A stretch of DNA of 64,000 nt from Arthrobotrys musiformis (lineage: Eukaryota > Ascomycota > Orbiliomycetes > Orbiliales > Orbiliaceae). Shown piece after piece: positions 12,154-24,396 of the stretch. How positions within the stretch are numbered: the first letter of the stretch is position 1; every line of letters begins with the position of its first letter. The DNA lies in the NCBI GenBank assembly GCA_036971715.1, contig JAVHJL010000011.1, forward strand, positions 1,240,001 to 1,304,000. Direction: 5' to 3'. The notes under the pieces are model-generated. The model did not search any database and was not told the origin of the DNA. It saw only the letters and a program-made list of their open reading frames with translations. A program made the position numbers and the translations under genes.

Positions 12154-13805
12154 ATGGACCCCCCATCCCGCCCACTCGCTGGCCGAGTCCGTAAAAACAC
12201 AAATATCGACTCTACGATCGTTCATCCCGGTATACCCCCCACCCCAACTCCACCCACACGAGGCGCCAGAGCTAACCTTCGAGAAAAACAGGTACAATCC
12301 GAATCAACGTCTCCGGCGCCTTCATAGTCGACGAGGAAACCGGATCCCCTCCAAAGGCTCTAAAACCCAGCGGAACGAATGATATCCGATTACCCCACCA
12401 TAGCAGCGAAGTATCGCATATCGCCGTCGATGTACCTCCCCCAACTCCACTCCTTATAAATAAAACCCGGACTAATTGATATATCAGATCGGCGGCTCCC
12501 TCGCAAAACTAGTCTACTTCACCCGCGACCCGCATACAACCGGCGGCCGTCTAAACTTCACCAATTTCGAAACCGATAATATCGACGATGTAATCTCGTA
12601 CATGGGGATCCTAATCAATGGCCAAAAACGCTCGTTACTATCGAATCCGCAGAACGCGGGGGGCAAACGCGGCAGACCGAGTGATTTATGCGTTATGGCC
12701 ACCGGCGGCGGGGCGCATAAATATTACGAAAAGATCAGCGAGGCGTTGGATGGAGTTATTGTATATAAAGAGGATGAGATGGAGTGTTTGATCGTGGGGT
12801 TGGATTTCTTTCTTAAAGAAATTCCAGAGGAGGTATTTGTTTATAGCGATGAGGAGGGGATGAGGTTTATAGAACCTGGGGAGGATGGTGATATATACCC
12901 TTACCTCGTAAGTCACCGCAGACCCCTTTTTTTCAACATTCATTACTAATTTTAATTCTGGCCATAGCTGGTCAATATCGGTTCGGGTGTGAGCATGATC
13001 AAAGTCTCCGGTCCTCGAAAGTTCGAACGTATAGGCGGTACATCCCTCGGCGGGGGAACACTCTGGGGACTCCTATCCCTTCTCACCGATGCAAGATCCT
13101 TCGATGAAATGCTACAGCTGGCGGATAAGGGGGATAATACTAGCGTTGATATGCTGGTTGGGGATATATATGGGACGGATTACGGAAGGATCGGGTTGAA
13201 GAGTACTACTATCGCGAGTACGTTTGGGAAGGTGTTCAAGAAGAGTGTTGAGGAGCCGGAGGAGAATGGGGAGAACGGGGTTAATGGGGTTAATGGGAAT
13301 GCTACCAATGGCGGTACTCATGATCATGGGGATGCTAATGATAGCGCGATTGTGGACGACGATGAGGAGGAAGAGGTAGCGCCGGTGAACGGGGAAGGCA
13401 GGAGTCTACCTGAACCCAAGGTAGAAAGCACAAAAAACAAAAAGATGAAGAACTTCAAGGCGGAGGATATTAGCAGAAGCCTACTTTACGCCATAAGGTA
13501 TAACTTCCTTGTTCAATACGAGCCTACAGAACGAATCGCTAACTCCCCGTTCGAATAGTAACAACATCGGCCAAATATCCTACCTGCAAGCGCAACACCA
13601 CAACCTCGGAAGAATATACTTTGGAGGCTCATTCATCCGCGGTCATAGGCAGACGATGAATACACTTGCGTATGCTATCAAGTTCTGGTCGAAAGGAGAG
13701 AAGCAGGCCTATTTCCTGAGGCATGAGGGGTACCTCGGTGCCGTCGGGGCGTTTTTGAGACGACAGCCGAGGGATTGGGGTAGGAGGAGGAGCAGCTTTG
13801 GTTAA
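12154..13805 (+). CDS. CAB1: pantothenate kinase (eukaryotic type)
   Basis: Five exons join in frame: 12154-12229, 12292-12431, 12488-12907, 12968-13497, 13559-13805, giving about 470 residues. The enzyme phosphorylates pantothenate with ATP, the first and rate-setting step of coenzyme A synthesis, in the cytosol. The phosphate-binding glycine motif DIGGSLAKLVYF begins near residue 72. Other family landmarks are VMATGGGAHKY, the acidic DEMECLIVGLDFFL, NIGSGVSMIKV, the RIGGTSLGGGTLWGL loop, and near the end NNIGQISYLQA and IYFGGSFIRGH. A low-complexity Asn/Gly then Asp/Glu insert sits at about 305-375, which is usual in fungal members but is expanded here. The start Met gives a 25-residue basic leader before the first splice. 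Confidence 0.95.
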
Positions 13806-14183
13806 ACCCTCCCTCCTTTCCTCCACCTGTCAATTGTTCATTCGAGGTTTTTTCCTTCTATTGTTATTGATCAAGCCTGGTGAAGCGATCCTTTTCTTTT
13901 CTTTCTTTCTTTTTTTGAAAATCTCTTTTCGTCATTCGTTTGGCGTTTGAGTCTTTTTTCTCTCTTAAACTTATTTTTGATACTATGCTTTTTTAATGGG
14001 GTTCTTTTATAACTTTTTACGATGTATTTTTAGATTAGATGGGAGCGGATAGATTGATCAATTGATGAAATGATGACGATATTCATCCCCTTTGTTTCTT
14101 TATCTATGATTAAGACATTTGATCCCTTTAAACACCCAAGAACGCCGCAAATGCTCCACAAACCAAAAGCTACTCAATTAATA
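13806..14183. other. 3' intergenic between convergent genes
   Basis: The stretch is T-rich and lies between the convergent stop codons of pantothenate kinase and the Sos7-like gene. It probably contains both 3' untranslated regions. No open frame of note was seen. Confidence 0.6.
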
Positions 14184-15150
14184 TTACACCAACTCCCCCA
14201 GCACCCCTTCAACAGTCCCATACCACTTGCCCACATTCTCCCGATTCGCCAGCCCCCTCTGCCTCTCCTCCTCCCTCCGCCGTCTGCTTTCCTCGGCGTT
14301 GGCACTAACCGCCTCGGCATTCGCTTCCAGCGGCTTCAACTCCCTATCCAACACCTCTATCCGTCTATTCTTTGCGGTTATATTCCTGTTCGCGGCATCG
14401 ATTTGGCGTTGGAGTTGGATTATTTCCGTGTCGGTTGCTTGTAGGCGGTGGAGGGTCTCTCGGAGCGGGAGGTTCAGGTCCGGATCTGTGGTTTCATCTG
14501 TGTGATCTGGTGAGAAGTGGAGGAGGGAGGCGACTTCGGATTCTAGGGCTTTTATCGTGGGAGGGAGGGAGAGGATGGTTGAGGTTGTTGATTTTAGGGA
14601 GGCGTATTCTATTTGATTCGTTAGTGCCTTGCGGTGCGAGGGAATGAAAGGGGAGTATTTACCGTCGCAGACTTTCTTCCCCAGTTTTGAGATTTGGGAA
14701 TTGATGGCGTTGACTTCGTCTTTACACCGACGTAGACCTTCTTTTTGCTCTGCGACTTTAGCTTCTAGTTGTTCTATTTCGTCGGGTTCGACGAGTTCGG
14801 GGATATCGGCTGTGATGGCGTTTAGGAAGCGTTCTTTGGTGACCTGTTCGAGGTATTGGAAGCGGAGTTTGGAAAAGTATTCCTGTTTTCTCCCATATAC
14901 CGTCAGCGATATCGGTCTTTGGTATACACATTGTGTAGAGGTAGATTCAAGGACAGACCTTGTAACTGGTCAACTCGGCTTCCAGAATAGCACTCGATTG
15001 CGAGGAGTCGGCGCCATCCCGCTGCTGGGCCTCTTTGAGGATCTTTAGGATGGAGAGAGGTTCCTTCTGGGTCTTTGCCAGGAGTTTGATGAGCTCTTCG
15101 GGGGACTTGGCGTCTGATGCCTGAGCTTCCTTCGTGTGCTTCGGAGGCAT
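14184..15150 (-). CDS. coiled-coil kinetochore protein, Sos7-like
   Basis: Three exons on the minus strand, 15150-14959, 14882-14663 and 14608-14184, give about 278 residues. The protein starts MPPKHTKEAQ, is mostly charged helix, and carries the segment YFSKLRFQYLEQVTKERFL at about residues 66-84. I recall this as the hallmark of the fungal Sos7 family (Kre28/Zwint-like partner of Spc7/KNL1 at the outer kinetochore). Heptad-like helices follow (about 100-140 and 180-260), and the end reads NVGKWYGTVEGVLGEL. The family in fission yeast is about 260-300 residues, which fits. Assignment rests on one remembered motif and the all-coiled-coil build, so another coiled-coil kinetochore or spindle protein remains possible. 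The start is about 1.3 kb from the divergent DUF7704-like gene. Confidence 0.6.
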
Positions 15151-16428
15151 GGTATATTCTTCAATCTTTCTATTTAGTATAGCTATAGGTGGGTGTTAGT
15201 ATACTTCAAGTAGATATTTAGTTATAGAGGGGCGTACCTTGACGGCGGGGTTACATATCAACGTTGATATATCGATATACGGTGTGATATCGTGATATGG
15301 TATGGAGTATTGATATGGTGTTGTGTGGCAGTCGCGACGTTGGAAGCGGGATCGCGGGATGGGAAAGTCGCGTGGATGTGGAGATGCCGGCCGTACGTGC
15401 CAAGAGCCGCCTAACCAGCATATTGTCGACTCTCTCTGGTGGCAGACGGGGGGCAATTCTACAGCCATCACGAGCGACTCCAGCGCGTGTTTCTTTCATT
15501 CATTCTTTGATTCTTTCATGAATACTATCGTGAAGAGGAAGTAATCTGAAGAATGGTATGAGCTGTGGCTGGTGTAACAAGCCTCTGCGAGTGGCAGTGT
15601 AACTGTGGCTGGTTCGCGCTTATCTCGGCTATAAGCGAGAGCTGCACGTCCCCCACACTTGCCAACACAAAACCCAGTCCATCTTCTCTCCCGAACTCGT
15701 ACTCATAGCTACTGTGGTCCGGTTGGTGGTATTCCTCTCAGCCCAGACGACACCTCCCAGCAGACAGACGGTGTACGACGGAGCTGTTCTCGTGGTCTCC
15801 AGGATTTGTCTGTTCTGAGAAGACTACCCTTCCTCTTTTCTTTTTCTCTTTTCTTTTTCGTTTTGCATGCCGGTCCACCCTCCAACCACGTTAATTTACG
15901 TTCACGAAAAACGGCTGCAATTGCGAAAAACTCCTGAAAGTGTTGCTGCAGAAACAACGGTTTTTTTGCGTCCGTTCGCCTTTCCCGTTGCATTCGCCCT
16001 CGGGCCCCCGCCTCTTTAGTCTCTTCTTTCATCTCGTTTTCTGTTTTCTTTCCGGGTTAGTTAGCAGCAGAGGCGAAGTGAGGTGTGGCCGGGTTCCGTT
16101 TTAAAATTTAGTGTGCGATTCCCGTCCTCTCTTTTTGTTGGTTCAGGTCGCTTTCCGGCTGGGGAGAACAAGGAAACGGGGAAAAGAGGCTAGCTGCCCA
16201 TACATACCATCTGGTTCTGAGCTGGGTCTGGCCCAGATCCGTTTTGTACCACCCCACTTTTCCAGCAGCTTTTTATTTTGAGTGGGTGTTATTTCTTTCT
16301 TTCTTTCTATTCTTTTTATTTTCGGGAGGACAGTGACGACTTTGGCGTTTGTTCCACAGGAACGGGATTGGACTTTTTTTTTTTTTGGTCTGTTTGGTTT
16401 TGGAATTCCTGTTGGAAGAGGATCGAAA
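15151..16428. other. divergent intergenic region
   Basis: This is the shared upstream region of the Sos7-like (-) and DUF7704-like (+) genes. It is pyrimidine-rich from about 15,820 to 16,380 with several T runs. Short frames exist on both strands, but none has a motif or codon pattern I trust. Confidence 0.5.
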
Positions 16429-17123
16429 ATGGCGACTTTGCTGCCGACGGTGCCGTATTGGGTGTTTTGTGTGTCTGAACCGGTGTCATTGTGAGTCCTC
16501 TCCTCTCTTCGCTCCGCTTCCCACTTTTTTTATCAAGTGATCCTTATTCTTTGAGCTTTAAGGTTGTATTCAAGTACCAGTAATTTATATATATTAATGC
16601 ATATTAATATTAATATTGCGAATAAATAGAGTCGCCGGATTGGCGATTGCAATCCTCGACCCGGAGCAATTCGTAGCCTCCCAGCTGCCAAACACCGAAT
16701 TAACCCAACTCTCACCATCAAACAAGCTGATAGCATGGCAGACGGGTAACCTATTCGGTATCATGGGGATGATGGGTATTGCCATATTATTCGCTACCAC
16801 GGAGGTGGTTGTGGTTAAACGGTATCTGGTCGCGTTGTTGTTGGGTGATATTGGGCATTTGTGAGCTTCCCCCTGCCATCCCCCCCTAGCAAATTTATAT
16901 ATTTTTATATTTCATAAATTGTGGTTTGAATTTTGAGGGAAGGAAGGGAGATGCTGATTTTGGTAGGACGGCGGTGTGGTGGGTGATGGGGTCGTATGAG
17001 TTCTTTGCGCCGCATCGGTGGAGTGGGTTTACGTGGGGGAATGTTGGGATCACGGTTAGTATTATCCTTTTGGTCCTATTCAGGATGGGGGGATGGAAGC
17101 TTGTAGATGCTAATTGGAGATAG
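16429..17123 (+). CDS. small four-helix membrane protein, DUF7704-like
   Basis: Three exons, 16429-16490, 16630-16860 and 16943-17123, give about 157 residues. The sequence is almost all hydrophobic helices: one at the N-terminus (VPYWVFCVSEPVSL), a second with the loop and a third (NLFGIMGMMGIAILFATTEV), then a GDIGHL motif and a last helix after FTWGNVGITVSIILLVLF. The EP in the first helix, GDIGHL, and WGNVG near the end resemble the fungal DUF7704 family of short integral membrane proteins of unknown function. The third exon uses an AAG acceptor (exon from 16943), chosen because it keeps GDIGHL joined in frame to the last helix; the exact acceptor is uncertain. No enzymatic motif is visible. 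Confidence 0.6.
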
Positions 17124-19588
17124 GCTTTGCTGGCTCTGGTGAGAATTGGCACGTTGGTGGGACTGTTCGGCCCCATCAGACCTCAACCGTCGACGGTTGT
17201 GAAGGTTAAGAGTAAGTGAAGTAGCCATATAGGATTCTTCCTTGTTAAGTAGACACCAGCCGTGTATATGCATATACCGATCCAGTGCCTCGATTAAATA
17301 CCAATCCAAACGCCATATTCTCCACAAGGTAGTCTTTGTTTTTGTGAAATTCATTGTGATAGCGGTAGAGGCTCCATCCGTTGCACGCACGACCTCCCCG
17401 CTGTAAGAAAATGGCGATATCACCGCCAACCACGGAATTTGCCTCATACAACTGCAATATTCCCATATAGCAAAAAAAAATGTGTTGTAGTCACCATATT
17501 CATTTTACAACAATGTGATATTTTGGAAAGAGTTGAATTGGAGTGTGGGAATTGGTTTTATATCGAAGAGGGGGTCAGGGTTATGGACGACAGATCAAAC
17601 AAGAACCTTTTTTTTATTTTGGGATTTTCGTAGGATTTGCGGGGAGGGCGGGGGAGAAGGGAATCACAGAGCGGTAGGAGGCCCAACACTTGAGGGGTGG
17701 TATACGATGCGACCGTGGGTTTTTTATGATATCACAATTGAATTTGGCAGAACGCAACGAGGAGGCTGTGGTATGGTTTTATATTGGTATCAATGGATTC
17801 GTTTTTGGGGGAGGGACACAATTCGGGGTAATGGAAGGGATATTGAGGGTGTATACCAAGTGGGGAGGGGGAGGAAGGATCCGGAGGTAATGTGTATACT
17901 ATAGCATATATGCTATTATATAGATCTTATCAGATTACAATGCATCTACGCGGAATAGGTACAATATAAACATATACGATTTTGACATTAGGATATTAAA
18001 TAGGGAAGATGGGGTCTGACGGCTCAAGTGAGATTTAAATCCAAGCATGATCGATTATCCAATTCGAGCATGACAGAATGTCCAATATGAGGTCAGACCG
18101 GGCCGATTTGATATATATATGTATTAATGCATAAACGGTCCGGGGCTCAGACTTATGTAAAGCATGTGTAATATTAATACCCAGCATTGACCTGTCTACA
18201 GCATTTGGTGGCATACTTTTATGCTTGTAGTCTTCTGTGACTACTTGGATATTGGCAGTGCTTCAGACGTGGCGGATTGGGAGTGAATCAAAAGTTATAG
18301 TTGAAAGCAGCTCGCCTGTTTTACCCGTCGTTAGTTTTTATCTTATTTGATCTTATAGCAGTAGTCCGGGTGGACGTGGGTTCCATTTGGTTCCTTTTGT
18401 TTTTGCCGCATCCCGTCCCCATCAATCAATCATATCAGCAGCAACCTCTTTTTCCCATCTCAACCATCTTTCCACCTCCCATCATCACCACCCTCATCCC
18501 CCATCATCATCACCCTCATCATCAAATATCATCATCACCATCACCACATTCCATCCACTTCTGGTCCCGCTCTGGGCCTGCCTGCTACTCAGTGTCATTG
18601 GGTTGTTCGTAGTCCGGTGACACCAGGTGACGAGACTGCTAGGTATATATCGAGAAAGTGGCTGGGTATGTACCTATACACCCATATAGTCTAAGTATAT
18701 ACAAACAAAAGGCACGTAGATTACAAACCCCCTCCCGTCCCTTCCACCCTCACCCCCATTCGGATCACGGTACAGGTGCAAAGAAGGTTACGTATACATA
18801 TGCCCTCATATCATCTCGTCTCTTCTTTCCCTTCCCTCTTCCCCCTTTAGCCACAGTACACCCCCGGTACTGCAGTCCTGGCCTGGCTAGCTTGGACCGC
18901 ATACATACCCGTCCATATCATATCAGACGCACCCTGAGCATAAAAGAATCTATCGTGCCGTCCCGGAGGTCATCTGGATCCCCATGCAGACACTCCTGGC
19001 TGGGCCTGAGACTGAGACTGAGGCCGAGCACGAGAATATACCATCCCTGACTGACTGTTAGTGTTAGTTACGTTAGGTGGTTAATCAATGGCAACACGCC
19101 CGGCTGATAAATAACACGCACAAAATCCAACGCCAACTTTTGTTTCCTTTTCCATTTTCCCTTTTCCTCTCTTTCCATCCAATCCAACAACATCTAACAC
19201 ACAAACAACAAATTTCTCCCCCATTTCTGGCCTCCCCCCATCATCCGCCAGTCTTCGTCTTCTCTCCCCCCTTCATCCCCGTCCCTTATTGTGGTCTCTC
19301 TCCTCAACCACATCGCCTCATACCCTCAAACCTCCCTCATATCGCGCGTCTCGTCGTGCTCTTTCTCCTCATACCGCTTTTATTCGCGTATCTTAATTAT
19401 CGCCGGACTTTGTTTTTCTCATCTCACCCTCCGGTCTCCCATTTATTTCACGCATCCCAACTACGTTTTCGTCCAGAATTCCAAGAAACCCTCAACCAAC
19501 CAACCACACACACCTTCCCGCCAAAGAAATAAGAAAAACCAAAAAAAAGAGTCAAAATATATAAAAAAAATTATCTGAACAAGGCTAG
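17124..19588. other. intergenic / pyrimidine-rich leader of the ASH1-like gene
   Basis: The 2.5-kb stretch has no gene I can support. The left part is AT-rich. From about 18,420 to 19,480 the plus strand is strongly C/T-rich (CATCAT and CCTC tracts), as in long leaders of highly transcribed or regulated fungal genes. A 73-codon minus-strand frame near 17,245-17,466 has an even composition but no motif, so I leave it unannotated. Confidence 0.5.
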
Positions 19589-22500
19589 ATGTCTTCGCGA
19601 AGAAGACAGTCCGTTGCCTCCGTCACTCCCTCCCTTTCTGCCACAGGTGCTGGAACTCCGACTGAATCCGTCAGATCTGGACGCAGCACCAGAAATCGCG
19701 TGACCGTACACGGTAAAGACGTGGACATGGCCAGCGACGGTGACGCTGAAACATCTTCCCTTGAAGAACAACCCTCCAGATCCCTCAGAAAGCGCAATTC
19801 TACCGCTGCTCTTATTCAATCCACTTCCAGATCAACACCTTCCAAACAATCCGATACTTCTTCCCGCCGTCATTCCACCCGTATCGATACAGTCGCCGCT
19901 GCCGCTGCTAAAAAGGAACAGGCACCCATTACTCCCCAACCAACACGTGGGTCCCAAACTCGCCGCTACATGGAGGCTGCGGAAAAAGCAAGGAGCGCTG
20001 CTGCTAAACTCCCAACTCAAAAAATGAACAACGGTAAACAGCAAACCCCGGCCTCGACGAGGAAAGGTCGGGATGACTTTGAACTTTCCGACTCGGAAGA
20101 GTCCAACGGCGATCCAATGGATATATCGGACAACGAAAAAGCGTCATCCCGTGGATCGGACCGCCAGATCATTGTCCCTGCGATCAAGCGCAAGAAGTGG
20201 GCCACCCATGGAATGTACACAGGACAGGAGACCCAGATCGTGGGCAAGAGCACCTTAAAGTCGAAGAGGGGACAGGGATCTGTACGAAGAGAATTGCTGC
20301 CGTTACCAATGTACAAGGGCCTTACGACTATGGAGTCTGAGCGCGACTTCGTCCTCCCTTACACCATCTTCAATCTCGACCCTTGGGTCTACCCTAAGCC
20401 TCCTGGGTGGAAGAGCCTCAAGAGGAGTACGCATTGCTCTCCTTCCCCCCTCAACCTTTTTTTTCTATTTGGCGATGCTAACGGACAATAGATATCTTCG
20501 TCGGAGAAGCCGCTGAGCTATATAAACAACAGAAGAATAGCCGTAAAAATGCTTATCAGAGCACCATGTGCAACTGCACAGCAGAATCGGGTGGCTGCGG
20601 ACCCGGCTGTCTTAATCGGGTTATGTACTACGAATGCGACAAGAACAACTGCAGCCTCAAAGATTGTCAGAACCGGCCGTTCAGAGATTTGGCTATTCGT
20701 GTCGAGAATGATACCTGGTTCGATGACGGAATTGAAATCATTTTGGTTCGTGCTGCTTGGCTCCAGCTGGGGGGATTGCTTTTTTGCTAATACAATTGGT
20801 TTAGACTCAAGATAAAGGTTACGGTCTTCGCGCCTGCCGCTCCTTTGGTCCTAATCAGATCATTGTCGAGTACATTGGAGAGATCATTACCCAAGATGAG
20901 TGCGAAGAGCGCCTTCACGGGCCTTATAAGGATAATGAGGTGGGTTGAGTCTACTGGATTACTATTGGATAGTTTCTAACGGCAGGAAACAGAGCTACTA
21001 TCTTATGGAGTTCGACAATTCCTTGATCATCGATGCTACTCGCGGCTCATTGGCTCGCTTCGTCAACCACAGCTGCTCACCCAACTGCAAGATGGAGAAG
21101 TGGTGAGTAATATGCGACTTCTCGACTCGCTGAAAGGAGCTATTGGCTGACTTTATGCAGGATGGTTGCTGGCCAGCCCCGTATGGCTTTGTTTGCTGGT
21201 GACGAGGGTATCGAAGTCGGCGAAGAATTGACTTATGACTACAACTTTAGGTATGCACTTGGAATCTTTTCTAAAAAAAAAAGTTTAAGTAGTTTTGGAG
21301 CTCATGCTAAGAAATTATATAGCTGGTTCTCTGGTGGAAGCACCCAACTTTGTAGGTGCGGAACTGAGCAATGCAGAGGTTTGGTCGGTAAGCGTAACGA
21401 ACGCCGTATTTCGACACCAATCCCGGAACCCGCCCCCAAGCCTGTTAAGCGAACCAGGACCGTCAAAGCCCCACCAAAACCCGCGAAACGCGAAATCCGA
21501 AAGAAAGTTGTCAAGGCATCAAACGCACGAGTTGTTAAGACGAAGAAGACGCCTGCTGGTAAAGCTACCGCTGCAGGAGCGAAAGGACGCAAGGCCGCCC
21601 CCAAGAAGGTTGCTGTTAAGCCCAAACCTGCGGCGAGGATTCTTGCGAAGAAGGCCGTTGCGAAGAAAGCTGCTGCTGCGACAAAGAAGGTTGGAGCCAA
21701 GCGAGTCGCTAGGAAGGCCGTTGGCGTCAAAGCCAAGGTTGTCAAGGCTACGAAGGCTACAAAAGCTACTGCTACGACACCCAAGGCGGCGAAGGGCAAG
21801 GGCAAAGCTACGACCACTAAGAAGACCACGAAGGCGACACCAAAGGCTGCCAAGGCGGCGAAATCTGGAAAGGGTGCTGGCAAAGGATCGAAGCCCAGAA
21901 AGGTTCGCGCTTCATTGGCTGCGGATGGTGACCAACCCCAGGACGCGTTGCCAGAGGGTACTGAGGGCGCACCTCTCGAGGGTGAACTCAAGGAAGGAGA
22001 AGAAGCAACCCCGGAAGTTCTCAAGAAACCGAAGGAGAAGACACACCGTGTTACGAAACCCAAACCGCCACCAAAACCAAAGCCGGCCCCTGAACAGCAG
22101 GTCGTCAAGCGTCTCAAATGGGTCGATGGTCAACTTCGCGCCGTTGAGATGCGTTTGACGCAAGCTCCCCCAGTTCAGAAATCTCCAGCTACCACACTCG
22201 GAAGAAGAAGGTTGGATAAGAGGCCAGGTGAAGGCCCAATGGATGATAGCATCCTTGGGGGCCAATTGGGCCAGAAGATGCAGCTCAAGAAGATCCCAGG
22301 TCGAGGACTCTCGCCCGGATCGGCAGCTATCGACCCCGCACTCGTTGGAGGTACCGTCGGAGAGGGAGACGAATATGTTATTCCGGACTCTCAGTCCCCT
22401 GAGCCAGAGGTTCCAGAAATGGACGAATACGACTCCGAGGAAGACGATTACGCCAACGACCTTAACTTCGTCAAGTGGCCGTCTGCAGTTGCTCGTGCAT

Positions 22501-23606
22501 ACGGTATCTCAGATAATGCTATTGGATTGACTACATACCGCAAGATCACTGGTTACTATACCAAGATCACTGAATTCGACCAAGGACCGCTTCCGGATGA
22601 ACCATCGTCGAAGTACACATACGTTAAGGTTCCCCGAACGATTCGAGTTCAGCAGCAATCGCAGTGGGAGTCCGACCCTGAGCAAGAGATTGAAAAGGCA
22701 ACAAACGGGCCACCTCAATACGTTCGAATTGGCCAGTCTTATGTCTTGTATACCAAGGAGGTGGCACTCGGCAAGCTCGGGAAGGCACGAACATTGTACA
22801 TGAGACAGCATGGTCGCTATAAGCCGTGGAAGGCAGATGGGCCTCTACCACGTAAGACTTTGAAGGAGAAGTTGAAGCTTAAGCAGAAGAGGTTGCCGAA
22901 GCCACCACCAAGAGACGGATCCATGGGTCGTGCTCATCATTTGGGCCCAGCGGCACCAGGCATGCTGCACACCGATTACTCGTTTACCACGCACGGTGCG
23001 CCCGGTATCTACGAACGTCCTGATTACCGACCCGGTTTCCGATCTTCGGACGCTTTCTTGAGCGCGGCAAACTTTGAGTACAACACCCTTCAAACGCCGT
23101 TTGCAGAGTCTAGCGACGACATGAACACCGACCCATCCCTCAAGCGCAAGTTCAACATTGGGAACATCCTTAACGAGGGTGATCTCGAATCGCATCATCA
23201 GAAACGTCAGAGATACATTAATCCTGACGAGGATAGGGCAACTTATGCTCCCAATCCGTTCAACACTTTCACCACTCACGGTGATATCACTTTCACAGAA
23301 GCCTCCGCACCACATCTTGTTGCTCCTGTCACAGACCCAGAGCTGCTTGACAGCAACGCCAATATCGAGCCTTCGTTTACCAACGGCTTCGACGGTACTG
23401 GTGGATTTGTAACGTCGGGCGCTAATCCTGAAGACCCAGGTTCTCCAAGTCGAGCCGGGCCAGACTTTTCGCAGTTTGTCGGGAATTGGCCACCGCCACC
23501 ACCAAATGCACCTGTAAATGTTCGAGACGAAGCTTCTCCTCTACCTGAAGTTGATCCAGCGGTCGTCAAGGCGAGCGAGATTCCCCGCGTAGAGCCCTTG
23601 CTTTAG
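19589..23606 (+). CDS. SET-domain histone H3K36 methyltransferase, ASH1-like
   Basis: Six exons, 19589-20426, 20492-20745, 20805-20939, 20993-21102, 21161-21250 and 21323-23606, give about 1,236 residues. A basic disordered N-terminus is followed by an AWS cysteine cluster (CNCTAESGGCGPGCLNR, from about 306), a SET domain (about 365-476) with GYGLRACRSF, RFVNHSCSPNC and GEELTYDYNF, and a post-SET CRCGTEQCRG. This AWS-SET-post-SET order defines the ASH1/SET2/NSD class, which transfers methyl groups from S-adenosylmethionine to H3 lysine 36. Absence of the WW and SRI domains argues for ASH1 over SET2. A long Lys/Ala-rich region (about 500-640), like a linker-histone tail, follows the post-SET. 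The C-terminal part includes a folded segment near 870-960 that might be a diverged BAH-like module, which I cannot confirm. Key SET residues are all present. Confidence 0.88.
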
Positions 23607-24396
23607 TATACGCAATGGGGTAATTACCATTATTAGCTGGGAACCTCAATTACCTGCGACGGATCCTTTTATACCGCAGTTTTAATTTCCTGTACAGTAT
23701 GGTTCTGGTTTGATACTTTCCTTTCTTACTTCCCGCATTATTTTACGTCGTTACTGCTGTGGATGCCTTTGCTTAATGTTTTCTACCTTTTTTTTTTTTT
23801 TTCACTCGACCGACTCGCCACGACTTTCGACCGACTTCGACCCTCCCCGCACCCTCTAACTTTTACTCTTTTTACGTGGCTCGTTTTACGGAGGATGCTG
23901 GTAGTTTTTGTCCCTTTTTTCTATTTTTCTTCTCACCCGTTCTTTCGTGTGACCTAGTTTTTTATTATTCTTTTTTTCCTATTCTTCGATTAATGGGATG
24001 TAATTCTTTTTTTCCTTCTATCAAGTGTTCAGTCGGGCTCGAATTTCGTAGTGTTATTGAAAGGCGCGAGCACGGTTTTGAGGAGTTTTTGTCCTCGAGG
24101 CTGGGTAATGGTCGATGGATGCGTGCTTTACTGCCTTTTTCTTCTTTCTACTTTTTCTTTCTTTCTTATGAGCTCAGATTGAATGGGGGATGATGACGGA
24201 TAACTAGGTAGACTGAGGTGTATTTGTAAAAGCTGGTTTAATGTCATTTTTATTCTATTCAGATAGTTCCGGGTCTATTATGGTAGTAAGTTTTATAATG
24301 CTGTGGTTATTGGTGATTCTAATTTTAATGCTGAATCTACAGCCCGATAGGGCGTTTGCATGTATACTCTAAGTAGATATTATCGAAGGATGTCGT
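23607..24396. other. T-rich 3' intergenic
   Basis: The stretch lies between the convergent ASH1-like and phosphoserine phosphatase stops. It is very T-rich with long T runs around 23,780-24,180 and fits 3' untranslated sequence. Open frames here are low-complexity Phe/Leu/Ser artefacts. Confidence 0.6.

Noticed and set aside
17245..17466. 73-codon minus-strand frame with plausible composition
   Set aside because: No motif, no splice partner, and a position inside an AT-rich intergenic stretch. Not enough to call a gene.
21302..22158. Long frames of 270-287 codons on both strands inside the ASH1-like gene
   Set aside because: They are shadows of the Lys/Ala-rich coding repeat and have Leu/Arg- or Ala/Phe-biased composition typical of such shadows.
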